Assembly: GCA_014925825.1 (NCBI GenBank)
Contig: JACGCK010000014.1
Span: forward strand, 596,120 to 660,119
Source of the DNA: Pholiota molesta
Taxonomy: Eukaryota > Basidiomycota > Agaricomycetes > Agaricales > Strophariaceae
DNA: 64,000 bases
Direction: 5' to 3'
Shown in pieces: positions 45,285 to 58,083 of this stretch. The notes below the pieces were generated by a model that did no database searches, had not been told where the DNA came from, and saw only the letters and a list, made by a program, of their open reading frames with translations. Positions within the stretch are counted from its first letter, which is position 1. The number at the start of each line of letters is the position of its first letter. The position numbers were made by a program, and so were the translations under genes.

Positions 45285-46826
45285 CTCGACGGCGAGCGGC
45301 GCGTTCTGGCTGACGCCGTCCTGCTCAGCCTTCATCTGCCGTGCAGCGACGGCGCCTGTCCGATCTCGTCTGTGTTCTGCAGGAAACGCTGACAACGGGG
45401 GCGGTCAGTGCTTGCACGGTGGCACGAGCTCGCCGCTTACCATTCGCGGACGCCTGCGCTCAGCCATTCCCGCTCTCCTCGACACCTGTCGACACATCGG
45501 CTGCTGACTGAGTCAGACTGACACGCACCTGCCGACTCTCGTGGCCCTGCGTTGTTTGTCCTGGATGGCGGCGTGCCCTTCTGGAAGGTGAGCAGAGATC
45601 TCTTCAGCGGAGGATTCCTTGAGACGTAGGGCGGAAGAATGTCAGAGGCGCGGACCGGCGACGAGGCAGACCGCAGACCGTAGACGGCAGCGCGGACGCC
45701 GTTGGCGCCTTGTGGGCTCCCAGGCTCCCAACCGACGTGCTGCGCGTTCTTGCTGGCGCTCTCCTCTCCAGCCCGTGGTGCACATGCTTGCTCGTTGGAC
45801 GCCGCCGCCTGTCCCAGTCCCCTTCCGGAAGCTATGACGATGCCGCCTCCAACACCGCGCTGGCGCGGCCGCCTCCTCTAGTCCCCACTAAGCGGCTACG
45901 AGGACGTCAAACGAGCAATGACTACCACTGCGGCTGCCTGCTCCCGCTCCTCTCTCTGCGGCTGCGACAACGAACGAGCACCATCAATGTATTTACACAT
46001 CCTGTCATAGTATAGACAAATATATTTTACTGTTTAACTATACAAATGTACTTGAAGATATTTTCTTTTGACAAAATTGCTACCAGTGTGTTACTTATCT
46101 TATAGCCAGAGATGCCGGCAGTGGGCACAAAAGCAACAGCACTGTAGAACTATCAGTTGGCACAGAAGCATTTGGATGAAGCATGGAATGCTGTATCGGT
46201 CCTTGTCAGGCCAGAGACTGGTAATGACAGCCCTGCTCAGAGAAATATACACTAGAACACTTCAATCTTCAGAGATTATAGTAGCTTGTTTTTGTATTAT
46301 AGAGGAAATGTGATTGTACTAATTTGTAGATGTAAACTTGAATCATGAAAGAGGCATGTGCAATGACAGACTCTCGCTTCTATTAGAAAATTACCTGAGA
46401 TGAAGTGTTTGTGAGTATTGTTCAGTCCCAAACAACCTTCGTTGAAGGCCGTGCACTTTTCCTTCTCTAGAACTCGTCGGAAATACACAAGAAATACATG
46501 CAGATCACTAATTTCAGAGATTGAGCCAATGTTACCTTCTGCTTTAAATTTGAGCATAATTTAAACTAGTCACAACATATAATTGCTGCCTATTGTCATT
46601 ATTTTAGATCTAGCTCTAATTCTCTGCCACTGAGCCACCATAGCAATTTTAATCCAATGTCGGTGAGCGCTTGGTGAGCGCCAATGAGGGAAATCCCTGG
46701 GCACTATTTTTGGGAACGGCCGGAATCTCCCTGGGCCAAACAACGCACCACAGGGGCTCTGGACCTCCCTGGGAATGACCAATTTTTCCAAACTAAGCTT
46801 AGTAAGTAAGTAGCTTTACCTGGCCT

Positions 46827-47894
46827 GATTTACGCAGGTGACTGTAAATCCACCAGGGTCGCGTAAATCGAGCGCGGCATCGCTTACCGGCATGCGTCGG
46901 GCATCGAATTCAGCTGATGCGTCGCACAGAGATGTTGAGGGCGTCGACAGATGTCGAAGGCCGTATATCTGCATTCAATCTGCATTATACACGGCCACCC
47001 TAGTATAAGCCGCGGTAGTTAGTATAATGTAGGCCGTAAATTTGCTATTTTAATGCGATTTTCTTTTTCTAGGGCAATGGAAAGAGGAAAATGCAATGTG
47101 TAGAGTATGTACCAAAAGATGGGCAACTAATGCACGTAGATGCAGTTCCATTTTGTGCGTTATAGGGGCATAAGAATATTTAGAGTTACTACTGAAGGCT
47201 ACTGAAGTCTAAGCGCGCGTAAGCGCGAAGAAAATTTGGAGTGCAATGGCATACATCTCGTGAGCGCGCGTGGCACGCATCCACACAGCGATGCAATGTG
47301 TGCCGTCCATTTGATGGCCGGACAGGAGGGGTGCGGCCTCGGTAAACATGGGCGCTGATGTGGCTAGCAGTGTAAATCAGTGCGACCGAATTAGGGCGCT
47401 GCCGTGAGCCAACTAGCTCATTTCTGTAAATCAAGGCGTAAATCAAGCCTTGATTTACGGGCTGATGGTAAATCATACGAAGGTAAGTACTTACCCTGCC
47501 AAATTCTTTACTTACCACTACTTACTGAAGCAAACCACGCGTGAACCACTGCCCTATTTTACTTACTGACAGTTATTAGAGCAAATACACGTCCTATTCC
47601 ACTTAAAAGCAGCACAAATGGGTACATAAGTACTGTATTGACTACCCCTACACAGAATACAAAGTTGAGCAGGGAATTTGAGCCGGGCACATTTTTTTTC
47701 AAGTCTCAGCGGCCCCAGGGGAGGAGGGAACGCGCCCCCAAGCTGCCAGCGCAGCGCGGCGAAATTTACAAAAATAGACACGCGCGCGCACGCGCGCACG
47801 CCCAAATAGCCGCGCGCCGACCGCGGCGTGATCCGAGACACGGCGATCATGCACGTGCACGCGGCATTGCGGCATTCCCCATCGAGCGTAAATC
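46827..47894. repeat. Dispersed GTAAATC/GATTTAC heptamer cluster
   Basis: Nine copies: GATTTAC at 46827 and 47452, and GTAAATC at 46844, 46863, 47372, 47426, 47438, 47468 and 47888. Four lie within 50 bp, including an inverted pair around CAAGCCTTG (47438-47458). GTAAGT/ACTTAC words are also frequent nearby. Confidence 0.6.
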
Positions 47895-47917
47895 ATCCGG
47901 AATAAGTAGAAGCTGAT

Positions 47918-47938
47918 CACGTGAAATATGTCACGCGT
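47918..47938. promoter_or_regulatory. CACGTG and ACGCGT sites upstream of TOP3
   Basis: An E-box-like palindrome (CACGTG, 47918-47923) and an MluI-type box (ACGCGT, 47933-47938) lie about 115-130 bp before the TOP3 start. ACGCGT is the yeast MBF site of S-phase genes. Function here is inference. Confidence 0.35.
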
Positions 47939-48050
47939 AAGTACGTCACGCCTTACGCGCGCGCGAAATTGGACAATTTCAATCAATGTTCAGTGATTCT
48001 TTGTGCTGACCATCCTCTCCTCTTCTTCCACAAACTATATTTCACGCTTT

Positions 48051-51000
48051 ATGAGGGTCCTTTGCGTCGCCGAAAAGCCCTCCATCGCCAAAGCTATCTC
48101 GCAGATTCTCTCAGGTGGCCAATTTAACACCGTGAGCACAGCTGTCTTCTGGTTGGGTGACCTACGCACCTTGACTGGTTATTTTACAGACCAACACGCG
48201 AAACAAGTTCATAAAGAACTATGAATTCGACTACCCTCAAACCCAGTCTTTCTTTACAGTAACATGCGTGTCGGGGCATCTTACTGCTCATGACTTCTAC
48301 GACACCCACCGCAAATGGCACGCTTGCGACGCATTCGACCTCTTTGACGCTCCGGTGGAAACGAAGATACCTCCTGACAACAAGGATATAGAAAATAATC
48401 TCATGGCGCAAGCTCGGCGAGCACAAGTGCTCATGATCTGGACGGATTGTGATCGAGAAGGGGAACACATTGGGATGGAGATTGCGAAAGTGTGTAGGAA
48501 GGCCAATGCTACCATTCGCATTAAGCGGGCGAGGTTTAGTGCTATCATTGCTCAGTAAGTTTTTTTCTGGTCCAAAGACGACTTACATCGACAATGAACA
48601 GACAGATCCACAACGCGGCCCAGCACCCAGTAGAGCTCGATACACGGCAAGCAGATGCAGTCGAAGCTCGAATAATGCTCGACTTGAAAGTTGGATCCGC
48701 GTTTACACGATTACAGACCCTGATACTACAAGGGAGGGTGCCACAGATAGCCAATGAGAAAAGTGTCGTTTCTTATGGTAAGTCATTCGCGGCCTCTACA
48801 ATCTTTTTTCCCTCAATAGCCCCAGGTCCATGTCAATTTCCAACACTGGGCTTTGTTGTTCAACGCTACAGCCTTGTGAAGAATTTCACTCCGGAACCTT
48901 TCTGGTACATCTATCTCTCCCTGACAAGACCCACGCATTCCCAAGGCCGCGAAGAAGAGACGAAATTCAACTGGAAACGGAACCATATCTTTGATGAAGT
49001 TGTAGTGATGAACCTTTTCGCAAGAATGGGTAACTCGTTGGCCGTCGTAACGAAAGTCGCGAACAAAACAACAAAGAAATGGTAAGAAGATGCGTATAAA
49101 TGAAACGCTTTAGGCGCTCAGATTTGTTTCAAAACTTCAGGAAGCCTTTACCTCTCACGACCGTGGAACTTCAAAAAGCCGGATCGCGACTGCTGAGGCT
49201 GGCACCAAAGAAAGTATTGGACGTAAGTGCATCTCTTTCCTCTCATTAAAAGCCATCTAATGTCCGAGAAACAGGTCGCCGAAAAGCTTTATCAACAAGG
49301 ATTCGTCTCGTATCCGCGTACGGAGACAGACGAATTCGACAAAGATTTCGACCACATGAGCCTCATAGGGAAGCAGACCGCTGATCCGAGCTGGGGCGCA
49401 TTCGCAACCTCGTCAGTGTTTTGACATCTGCCTTTAACATGTTTAGTGACGTCTGTTGCTCGTCGTGGCAGACTCCAACAAGGCGGCTTCAATACCCCAC
49501 GGAAAGGCAAGAACAACGACAAGGCGCATCCTCCGATCCACCCCACAGCACATGCTGGGAATCTCGCTGGCGATGAGAAGCGCGTGTATGAATACATTAC
49601 TCGGAGGTATCTCGGGTGCTGCTCCAAGGATGCTGAAGGTTGGCAGACCACGGTCGACGTCGTCTGTGGAGGCGAAGAATTCTATGCTACAGGTGTGCTG
49701 CAAACTAATTGGGTAATAGGATGAAACTGATGATCTTGATAGGTTTGGTTGTGAAGGAAAGGAACTATCTGAACGTGTTTATTTACGATAAATGGACCGG
49801 GCATACCGTCCCAGATTTCCAAGAAGGAGAAGAGTTCCAACCGACAGTATGCGAGATCAGGCAGGGCGAGACGTCAAAGCCCAACTATCTGACGGAAGCG
49901 GACCTTGTCACTCTTATGGACAAGAATGGCATCGGTCGGTCTTTTCTTGAAAATTTACGCGATTTTGAAAACTTATTTCCCGAACGTAGGGACGGACGCA
50001 ACCATCGCACAGCACATACAAACGATCATAGATCGGGACTATGTGATTGAACGCATGGAGGGCGCAACGAAATACCTGGTGCCCTCCACGCTTGGAATCG
50101 GCCTCATCGAGGGATACAACCAAATCGGGCTCGCCAAAAATGTCAGCAAGCCACAACTGCGCCGCGAAGTACGTTTCGTCGCCCCCCCTTCTCCTCATGA
50201 ATGTATTTTGATGCGTTCTGGTGTCAGACCGAGCGAAAGATGGTTCAGGTGTGCGAGGGCACCGTGACGAAGCACGACATGCTCCACCAGGGACTGAACC
50301 AGTACAAGGAGATGTTCGTCATTGTGCGACGGGAATTTCAGAGGGTCACTTCGGTACGCTTGCTATATGCTCATGCTGCACGGTAAACTAATATCAATGT
50401 TAGAGTGTGACACGGTATCTCGCCGGCGAAGGAAATGCGCAAAATAACCACAATGGAAATGGACATGGGCCAGGAGGAGGTGGTGGTGGTGGTGGCGGTG
50501 GAAATGGAGGCGGTGGAAATGGAGGCGGTGGAAATGGAGGCGACGACGAAGGCGGAGGAGGCGGAAATCCGAGTGCAAGAGGCCGTGGAGCTGCACGCGG
50601 ACGTGCTGCAAGGGGTACACGCGGCGCTGCAGCAACAACGCGCGGTCGTGGACGAGGCCGTGCACCTAGTTCTGCTGAATTCGTAACCATCGACTCTGAT
50701 GATGGTATGCTTGCCTACTGACATCTCCAAAACTGTCTAATATTTTTGTTTGCTCTAGACGACGACTTCGCTACGCCTAATACTGGGCGCACTGCAACAA
50801 CAGCAACCTCATCTCTACAATCCGGCCCATCTCGGACGATTATACCGACGATTATACCTCTTATACCACAACCAGTTTATAGTTCAACATCGTCGACTGC
50901 CGTAGGCTCCAGCTCACGCCAGACAGCGCCTTTATATATGTCTCCAACCTGGCAAGCCGGTCCTCCGCCCGCCGCCGCGTCGACTTCATCTGCAAGACCA

Positions 51001-52178
51001 CCACCACCACCACCTCGAGCTGATTACAATCGAAGCAACTCAATGACAGACGATGGTATAAAGTGTCGCTGTGACGTGCCTGCTGGTCAGAGGACGGTTA
51101 CCGCAGACACCGCTTCAAAAGGCAGGAAGTTCTGGACATGCGACACGCGTACATGCGATTTCTTCCAATGGGTTGACGAAGGAGTGGCGAGCGTTCCTGC
51201 GAAACGCCCATATTCTACAGTAAGTCTGATATTTTCTTCCGCGCCGATGCGAACTGAGCTTCTGTTAGACAAACAATGATGGTGGAGAGGCACGACAATG
51301 TAATTGTAAAGAAGACGGAATCATGCTCACAACGCAGAAAGAAGGCCCAAATAAAGGACGAAAGTTCTGGAAGTGCAGAAAGCTCGCTGACCAAACGCCA
51401 TGCACATTTTTTGAATGGGACGATGAACCTCCGCGAACCTCTAGTGGACCAGTGGGTAGAAGTGGAGGCGCTACTCCATCATTCAATAGCGGCGGTGCTT
51501 CTGGCTCATGTTACAAGGTATTCCCATCCTTTTATTCGTGGTAGCGGCGTCGATTGACAAATCGAATTAGTGTGGCGAAGAGGGCCATTTTGCAAATGGT
51601 ATGCTTTCTTTATACGTGTTGGCGATGCATTTCAAGTTAATAATGTATCTTACAGTATGTCCTGGAGGGCAAGGTGATTCCTCGGGTAGCAAACGATCTC
51701 GCAGCTTTGGTGCTGGCGCGAACGACAAAGCTGCCGGCGCAGAATGTTATAAATGTCATCAAGTCGGCCATTTCAGCTCCTGTATGTCGTCTAACACGAT
51801 CCTAATTTCGTTCGCAAGCTGAACATAATATTTCCACAGCTTGCCCTAATGGTGCTTCGACCGCTTCTTCTAAATATAGCAAATCTAAGTCATTTGGTAA
51901 CGCTGCAAGCACTGACGAATGTTATAAATGTGGTCAACAGGGCCATTGGAGTACAAGTGCGTTTATTTGCCTCATTATTCGGGTAGTACATATCTGATAA
52001 TATTTAAAACTATATAGATTGCCCACAGGATGGCGGTGGTAGTAGTTACACGAAGAAATCTTACTCGTCCGGTTCAACATCTGGAAAGCGCGGAAGGGGT
52101 GGCTCTACATCGAGGGGAACTAGCAAGCGTGGAAGAGGTGCTAAGAAGTCCAAGTTCGGCGCCGCTGATGAATATTGA
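48051..52178 (+). CDS. TOP3: DNA topoisomerase III (type IA) with GRF and CCHC fingers
   Basis: Top3 passes single strands and, with RecQ and Rmi1, dissolves recombination intermediates. Seventeen exons, all phase-consistent, give 1085 aa. Toprim: VAEKPSIAK at the start and the acidic triad in MIWTDCDREGEHIG. The active-site Tyr is in FVSYPRTET. The core continues to about residue 600. The C-terminal part has a Gly-rich stretch with RGRGAARGRAARG, then two GRF-type zinc fingers (CRCDVPAGQ...RKFWTC...CDFFQW and CNCKEDG...RKFWKC...CTFFEW). Three CCHC knuckles follow (CYKCGEEGHFANVC, CYKCHQVGHFSSSC, CYKCGQQGHWSTNC), then a basic KRGRG tail. The intron boundaries place each knuckle across two exons. 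This finger-rich end probably binds single-stranded nucleic acid. It is tail to tail with RSE1. Confidence 0.96.
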
Positions 52179-52483
52179 ATTCAACACGACATCTTTGTTT
52201 TCGTATTGTAGATGATTATAATTTGTATAACTCCAATCATATATCTGGACGGGCGCCCACTTTACCACTAGTGCTCAAACTCAAGCGCTCAGACCGTCAG
52301 ATTCAGGACACATGATTGTTGCATGATTGCTATCATTTTTCAAGACAATGTACTGAAGGCCGCAACAAGGAGAGCAAATGCAGATATTTAAATTCAACAG
52401 TACTGACAAGGTGAAACAAGGTAACAAAATTACAATCATTAGCACAAAGCAGAGCTCGGAAAATATCAGAACCCAAAGACATC
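52179..52483. other. Convergent spacer TOP3 / RSE1
   Basis: 305 bp between two facing stop codons, AT-rich; 3' untranslated regions only. Confidence 0.55.
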
Positions 52484-55400
52484 CTAAAACCCACTCGCGG
52501 TCACCCTCAACTGCTCAAGCTTCTTTAGCACTTCGCCCACAGTTCTGTCCAGCTCGCCTGCGATAGCCTGCTGCTTGGTACCCGGTAAGCGAGCATAGGT
52601 TTCGCAGAGATCGCCATCAACAACACCCTTGACCGGTACGTAGTAGCCGCGCCAGCTCAGCTGGTCGCGACCCACCAAGCTTGGCTGCTCCGTGCGCATA
52701 TGCTGCTCCAGGGTTGAAATGAAGTCAACGTCTTCCTTCGACACGAAAGGTACCAGGATTCCAATGGTTCCGTGCAGCCCGGTGTATAGCAGGACTTCGC
52801 GGCCACCAGCGACGAGGGAAACCTTGTGTATGGACGTGATTAGGTCGCCAACGTGGAAATGGGCGAGCAGTTTTGTTTTATGGGGTGCGCCCATAAGGAT
52901 GCCCTTTTCATGCAGGATTCCTGCACCAGTAGGATCTTCATCGACCTGGTCTGATATCTTGGGATCCAACCGGTTGACAAAGACGTTTCCGAAGCGATCA
53001 CCAGCCACGACGGTGTTGTAATCTACCATTGTCATGGCCGATACCCAACGTGGCTGAGAGTCGTCTGCGAAAGTGAGGAGTCGATTTTCTGGCGCCTTGT
53101 AGACGGCATATTGTACTGATTCTTGCATGTCACCAACGATGATACGCGAGCCTTGTGTCGCAAGGGAGACGATAGCGGTCGTAGAAGTCTAATATGATAC
53201 AAGATTAGCAAGATTGTCATCTTAACATAGGACACAGAGACATACCTTATTTTCCACCTTTCGAAGAAGCTTCTTTTTACCAATATCGTAGATCCTCAAT
53301 GATTTTCCAACACCAGCGAGAAGGCGACCTTGGAAGGCTAATAGAGCCAGAGGGACATCATCAACCTCAGTCTAAAGATGCCAATGATCAATATAATGCA
53401 CGCGGAGATAAAGCAGAACATACCTTGTGTTGGAATTCCAACCCAGTTCCGTCCTCCGTAAACTTATACGTCCTCAAATACCCACTCGTACACGACCGTG
53501 GAGAAATAAGCGTATCAGCAGCCGTGCCAACAATCAAGTGCAGCTCGCCGCCACGCGCGGAGAAGGGCACAATGGCCAGCGAAAACGCCGCTTCGTTATC
53601 CTCCAGCTCGATCACATTCACTGTCTTCGCCTCCACGGGGTCGATGATGCGGATACACGAGCCCCATGTGCCCGCAGGCGCTTTGGGGCGGCCGAAGATC
53701 TCTGGTGGGAGGTTGACGACTTCTTCGTCGATGCGTTTGCCTTGCTGGCGCTAAGGATCCCTTGTAAGTAATCCAAACTGGAGTTAAGTGGGGGCAAGCG
53801 TACCATTTCCGCGAGTTTCTTGGCCGACGCGCTCTCGCCGACTACACGGTGATCGGCCTCAATCATGTAGAAATAATTGTTGGTGGGATGGGTGATGAAT
53901 TTGCGAGGGGTATATGACAGAGGCATAGAGTCTTGCTTCAGCTTGGTGCCCAACTTGGGCACTTGGAATATCCTACGAAACGCGTGCGTCAGTCCATAAA
54001 CGATCCTGACCAGAGATATGAACGACAACATACCGAAGAACACTTCCCGCGATACCAATGAGGCCTTCTGGGCTTAGCTCAGCGGAGAAACTCCATGCAT
54101 AGTCGAGGTTATCGTAGATGAGGGGAGTGAAGTGCATAAGGTTCTGGTGGGTGTAGTTCAGCCACGAGCGCGAAGACAACGCAAGGATTGCAGGGTTCCG
54201 GTGGATTTGTACTCGGACAAGTTTTACCGGACGCGTTCCAAGGAATCTGTCCCACAGAAAGAATTGAGTCGAGGACTTTCCGAAGACCAAAGATTAAAAA
54301 GCGTACCGAGTTCGAGTGTCCGTAAGTTGTCCGTTGATAGGATCCAGCACAGTGCGCAGCAAGACACCGTTCTGCAGGCCGATGTTCACAAACATTGTTG
54401 GCTGTGCCTTGTTGATACTGGCATCGAGCATATCCGCAATGCAAATAGACGACGGAGGTGCCGTCAAAGCTTGCAAACTGATGGTATCAAGCGTACTTTC
54501 CGGGTCCAACGAGATGATACGAACAGTCTGGTCTTCACAACCCACAGCCTGTGAAAGACGCCAAAAGCGCGTTAACGACGACAGACGGTAAACGTTTTTT
54601 AAGTAGCTTACCAGATAAGGCGTCCGCTGTCTGCCCTCGGGCACCTCCGCGATACTCAGTGCGAGCACCGTACTCCCCATCGCCTTCCGGTCCTGGTACT
54701 CGTTCAGCTGCCCGTCCAGATCCAGCTCAAAGTACACCAGCTCCGCGGAACTCAGCGCCACGACGACCTGGCGCTTGTTCGTCGTCGCGCACACGATCGT
54801 CTTGCCTTGCGGCACGCGCCACTCGTTCACGCGGCGGTCCGCGAGCACGTGGCGGATGCCTTGCGGGTGCACCTGCAGGAGCGCGTCGGCGCCGATTTGT
54901 TGCACGGCGAGCGTCGGCGCCGCGGAGAGGAAGCCGGTGTCTTGCACTTCTTCGATGGTTTCTCCGATGGAGAGGACCAGAGTGCCGTTGACGAAAGAGA
55001 GGATGATGTACGAGTCGTATGGATCTGCAATGATGTCAGCTTTGGATTCATCTTATCAAGCATTATATGCACGCACCGTCTTCCGTTCGTTTTGTCGTCC
55101 AAACGGCATTGGGGATACCAGGCAGGTCGGAGCTTACGGACTCCTCCACCTCCAATCCATGTCGAAGCGTCCTAAACGTGCTGCGCGCACCGCGTCCGCA
55201 TGCTGCGAAAATTTGGGGCGTGTCGGAGTTGGGGAGCAGGTTGAGCACTTTCGAGTCGATGATGGGGTCTAGTGATTCCAGCTCGTCGGCTACGATCAGG
55301 TTCTCTAGCGGGCGTGGCCTGAAGAATGCACGGGGTAGGGGAAGTGTGGGGTCGGCCATACCAAACGAAGGGTACGATGTTGAGCTAAATTCAGGCTCGT

Positions 55401-56754
55401 TGTCGTCGTCGCCTAGCTTTTGGAATTGGTAGAGGTAGCTGGAGGGAAAAGATGGTCAGATACTAGGATTCGAGGGTATTAATTTTTAGCTTACTGGTTG
55501 CCGAATTCGCTCGCAACAAAAAGGAAACCGGATTTGAGGATACACAGGCTGGAAGCTACAGGAACGGTATCGAAATACTTGATTTTTAATGATTTCACTT
55601 CCTCTTCTTCGTGCTCGATGGTGACCTTGTACAGATCACCGTCTTCACTTTGAAGGAGGAAAAAGAAAGCGCCCTAGCCAGTCACGTCAGGAAAAGAGGC
55701 GTAAAATGGGCCGGTACATGACACACACCTTCATCTTGTGCATGACAGCTGCCACAATAATGAGGCCTCGATTTGTATCTTCCAGTGGGTTTTTTCGCCG
55801 TGGAATGGGAACGCGGTGTTGAGGAGCGTCCATGTGGCGGTATATGATGTGGTCTTCGCAGCATACGAGAACACCAGAGGGGCCATCGAAACGGTCGGAT
55901 GACGCAAGTTGGCCACCAGGAACCTGCACAAGCAAGTTCGCCCGTGGGTCTGTTGGTTCGCTCCATTTACGGACGACGTGGTTCAGGCCGAGGTCGAGTT
56001 CGTAATATGTTAGCATCTTCACGACCCCGCTTGTCAGTCATTGGATGTCAACAAAGAATAATCAGCGCGACGCACTTTCTCTGCATTGTTAAACGCCTCT
56101 CCCGTTGGATCCTGGTCCGACTCCGTATAATCCACCTCCAAAGCCGCGAACATGGGGTTCTCGAAGCCGACGTCCAGGCCAACAATGTGGTGGATGATGG
56201 CCGCGTTTTTGTGCGCCTCGAGCGGTGACGAAATGGTCAGATTGGCCGCGGCGTCTCGGTTGAGAATGTACACCAGCTTCGCCTTCTCCATACCAGCCAC
56301 CATCACACTACGTCCCTTCGGGTCTGTCGCGAGGTACTGTCCAGGAACGATGCGCCTGGCGCCGGACTTGCCATACGTCTCCTGATGCAGCTTGACGAAG
56401 CTGCTCGTCTTGGGATCGTAGTCCAGGATAACGATGCGCCCCGAGTCCGACCCTACTATGGCGTAGTCTAAGATACGATTCCCGGTGAATGAGCGCAGAC
56501 AAAAATGGGATACGTACAAAAAGCTCACCCTTGGTCCCGCCAGTCAAACGGAAAGCGGCGAGCGAGCGGATGGATCCAAAGACGTCGGTCGCGATGACGG
56601 TCGCGACTTTACCGGTCTGTGCGTCCGGTCGGAGGAGCTCGAGGCGCGTCCCATGGGAGACGATGATTTCCTGCTGTCTAGCGCCCGAGAAGTTGCCAAC
56701 GATGGCTTGCGTCGTCGCCGTCGGGGGCTGCAGCGTCAAATTGTACAGATGCAT
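52484..56754 (-). CDS. RSE1: Splicing factor Rse1 / SF3b130 (SF3B3)
   Basis: The triple beta-propeller scaffold of the SF3b complex, part of U2 snRNP that recognises the branch site. About twelve exons run in frame from ATG 56754 (MHLYNLTLQ) to the stop at 52484. N-terminal propeller (MMS1_N-like): [83 protein letters not shown] and VVRKWSEP. Middle: [37 protein letters not shown] and SSRSWLNYT. The C-terminal CPSF_A domain has [32 protein letters not shown] and [11 protein letters not shown], ending [15 protein letters not shown]. All blocks are in the order of human SF3B3 and no frame breaks were seen. It should be essential and constitutively expressed. Confidence 0.96.
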
Positions 56755-58083
56755 CGTGGAATTAATTAGGGATTTAATTGGATGCGTTGAAAACAACGGA
56801 CGCTGTTGTGGGTTGTTTGATTCCAAGTCCATTACATAAGTACATACAGATTCTGCGCGTAGTATCAACGACCACACTGCCCAGCCCTTTGATTACACTA
56901 GAGAGGTGCCCACTCGCCTTTCCAAATTCCCAACACGAGGCTAACTGCGGCAACACTTCCTCAAACCCAGCCCGATACCCCGCCGCGGTCCAGAACGGAA
57001 GGCTGAAATCCATCCCCGTCGCCGACGTCCGCTCCGGCCTCCCATTTTCTCGCTTCCGCTGTCCGCCTCGGTTCCATCCCGCTGTCCGTCCTCTACGCCA
57101 TCCTGCGACGCCGTCCCCTCCACACCGCAGACAGCGCTGCACTCCCCCCGCGACTGACAGCCGACGATGCCCACGTACCATCTCGCGATCATGCCTTATC
57201 TTATCAGGTACGTTTGCGCTCTGCGATGCGAGCGAACTACTCACCGATACTCTTCGACGACGTCTGCGGACGCTGATGGGTACTAGGGCAAAGCTGCGAG
57301 CTCGACAACTTACCAACGTGCTCGTCCCAGTGCCGACATCAACACCCGCTCATCTCTGCCACACCCTCCCAAGGACGCGACCATCGGTCATCCAGAACAC
57401 GCCAGCGCACACCCAGCGACGGAAACACGCCGCCGACGCGTCCGCGACCCCGTATACATTGGCAAGCCATCAACCCCCTGCGCATTCATCTCCTCGACGC
57501 GAGGACATCCGCGCACATCGGGCACGGGCGAGCGCCACCCAGTCAGATCGTACAGATGGGCCAGCTCGTCGCCCAGTCCCAGTCCGGACAGCGTGGAGCT
57601 GCTAGGTGTGGGCCACATCTTATCTCCCCTCTCAGCGTGCCGCTTACACAAGATAGCTCAACGACACTACTACGGCTACAGAGAACGGCAAGGGGGCTAT
57701 ACGGACAGCGCAGTAGAGCCAACAACGACACGACGACGCCGAGATACGGGACGGGCGACGCATGGCGTGGGTTGGACGGACGACAACGGCACGTCTCGTA
57801 CCTTTGAACACGAGATGCCGACGCTGGATACGGGGCGGACGACGCACGTTTGGTTTGGACGACAGCGGCTCGTGTCGCGAGGATGCGGGGACGACTGTAT
57901 ACACATCACTCACGATGATATAGCTTGAAATCGATTGCGTGAGCGCCGAGCGCGGGATCTCTAGCAGGAGTTACGGACGAGTGCAACGCACCAGCACGCG
58001 ACGAGCGCTTACGCAGACGAGATGGGCACCCGGCCAAGGACGACAGGAAGCGCGATCCGCGAGGGCGCAGTCCAGTCCGAGAA

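Larger units (their letters stand above)
45285..48050. other. Long gene-poor region, likely decayed mobile DNA
   Basis: 2.8 kb with no supported gene. The first 700 bp are GC-rich and the rest alternates AT-rich and mixed. A minus-strand frame at 46557-46297 (about 86 codons) has no motif I can place. A minus-strand string near 46610-46635 (TGGCTCAGTGGCAGAG) resembles a tRNA A box but no B box follows. GTAAATC words cluster here, and the last 130 bp hold candidate TOP3 promoter sites. Confidence 0.45.

Noticed and set aside
46595..46640. Possible minus-strand tRNA or tRNA-derived SINE head
   Set aside because: An A-box-like TGGCTCAGTGGCAGAG is present, but no B box and no cloverleaf could be drawn.
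50363..50730. Minus-strand Pro/His- and Ser/Thr-rich frames
   Set aside because: Complement of the Gly-rich repeat segment of TOP3.
56778..57605. 275-codon plus-strand frame
   Set aside because: No motif, Pro/Arg/Thr-heavy, overlaps the RSE1 5' region; long frames are common in GC-rich DNA.
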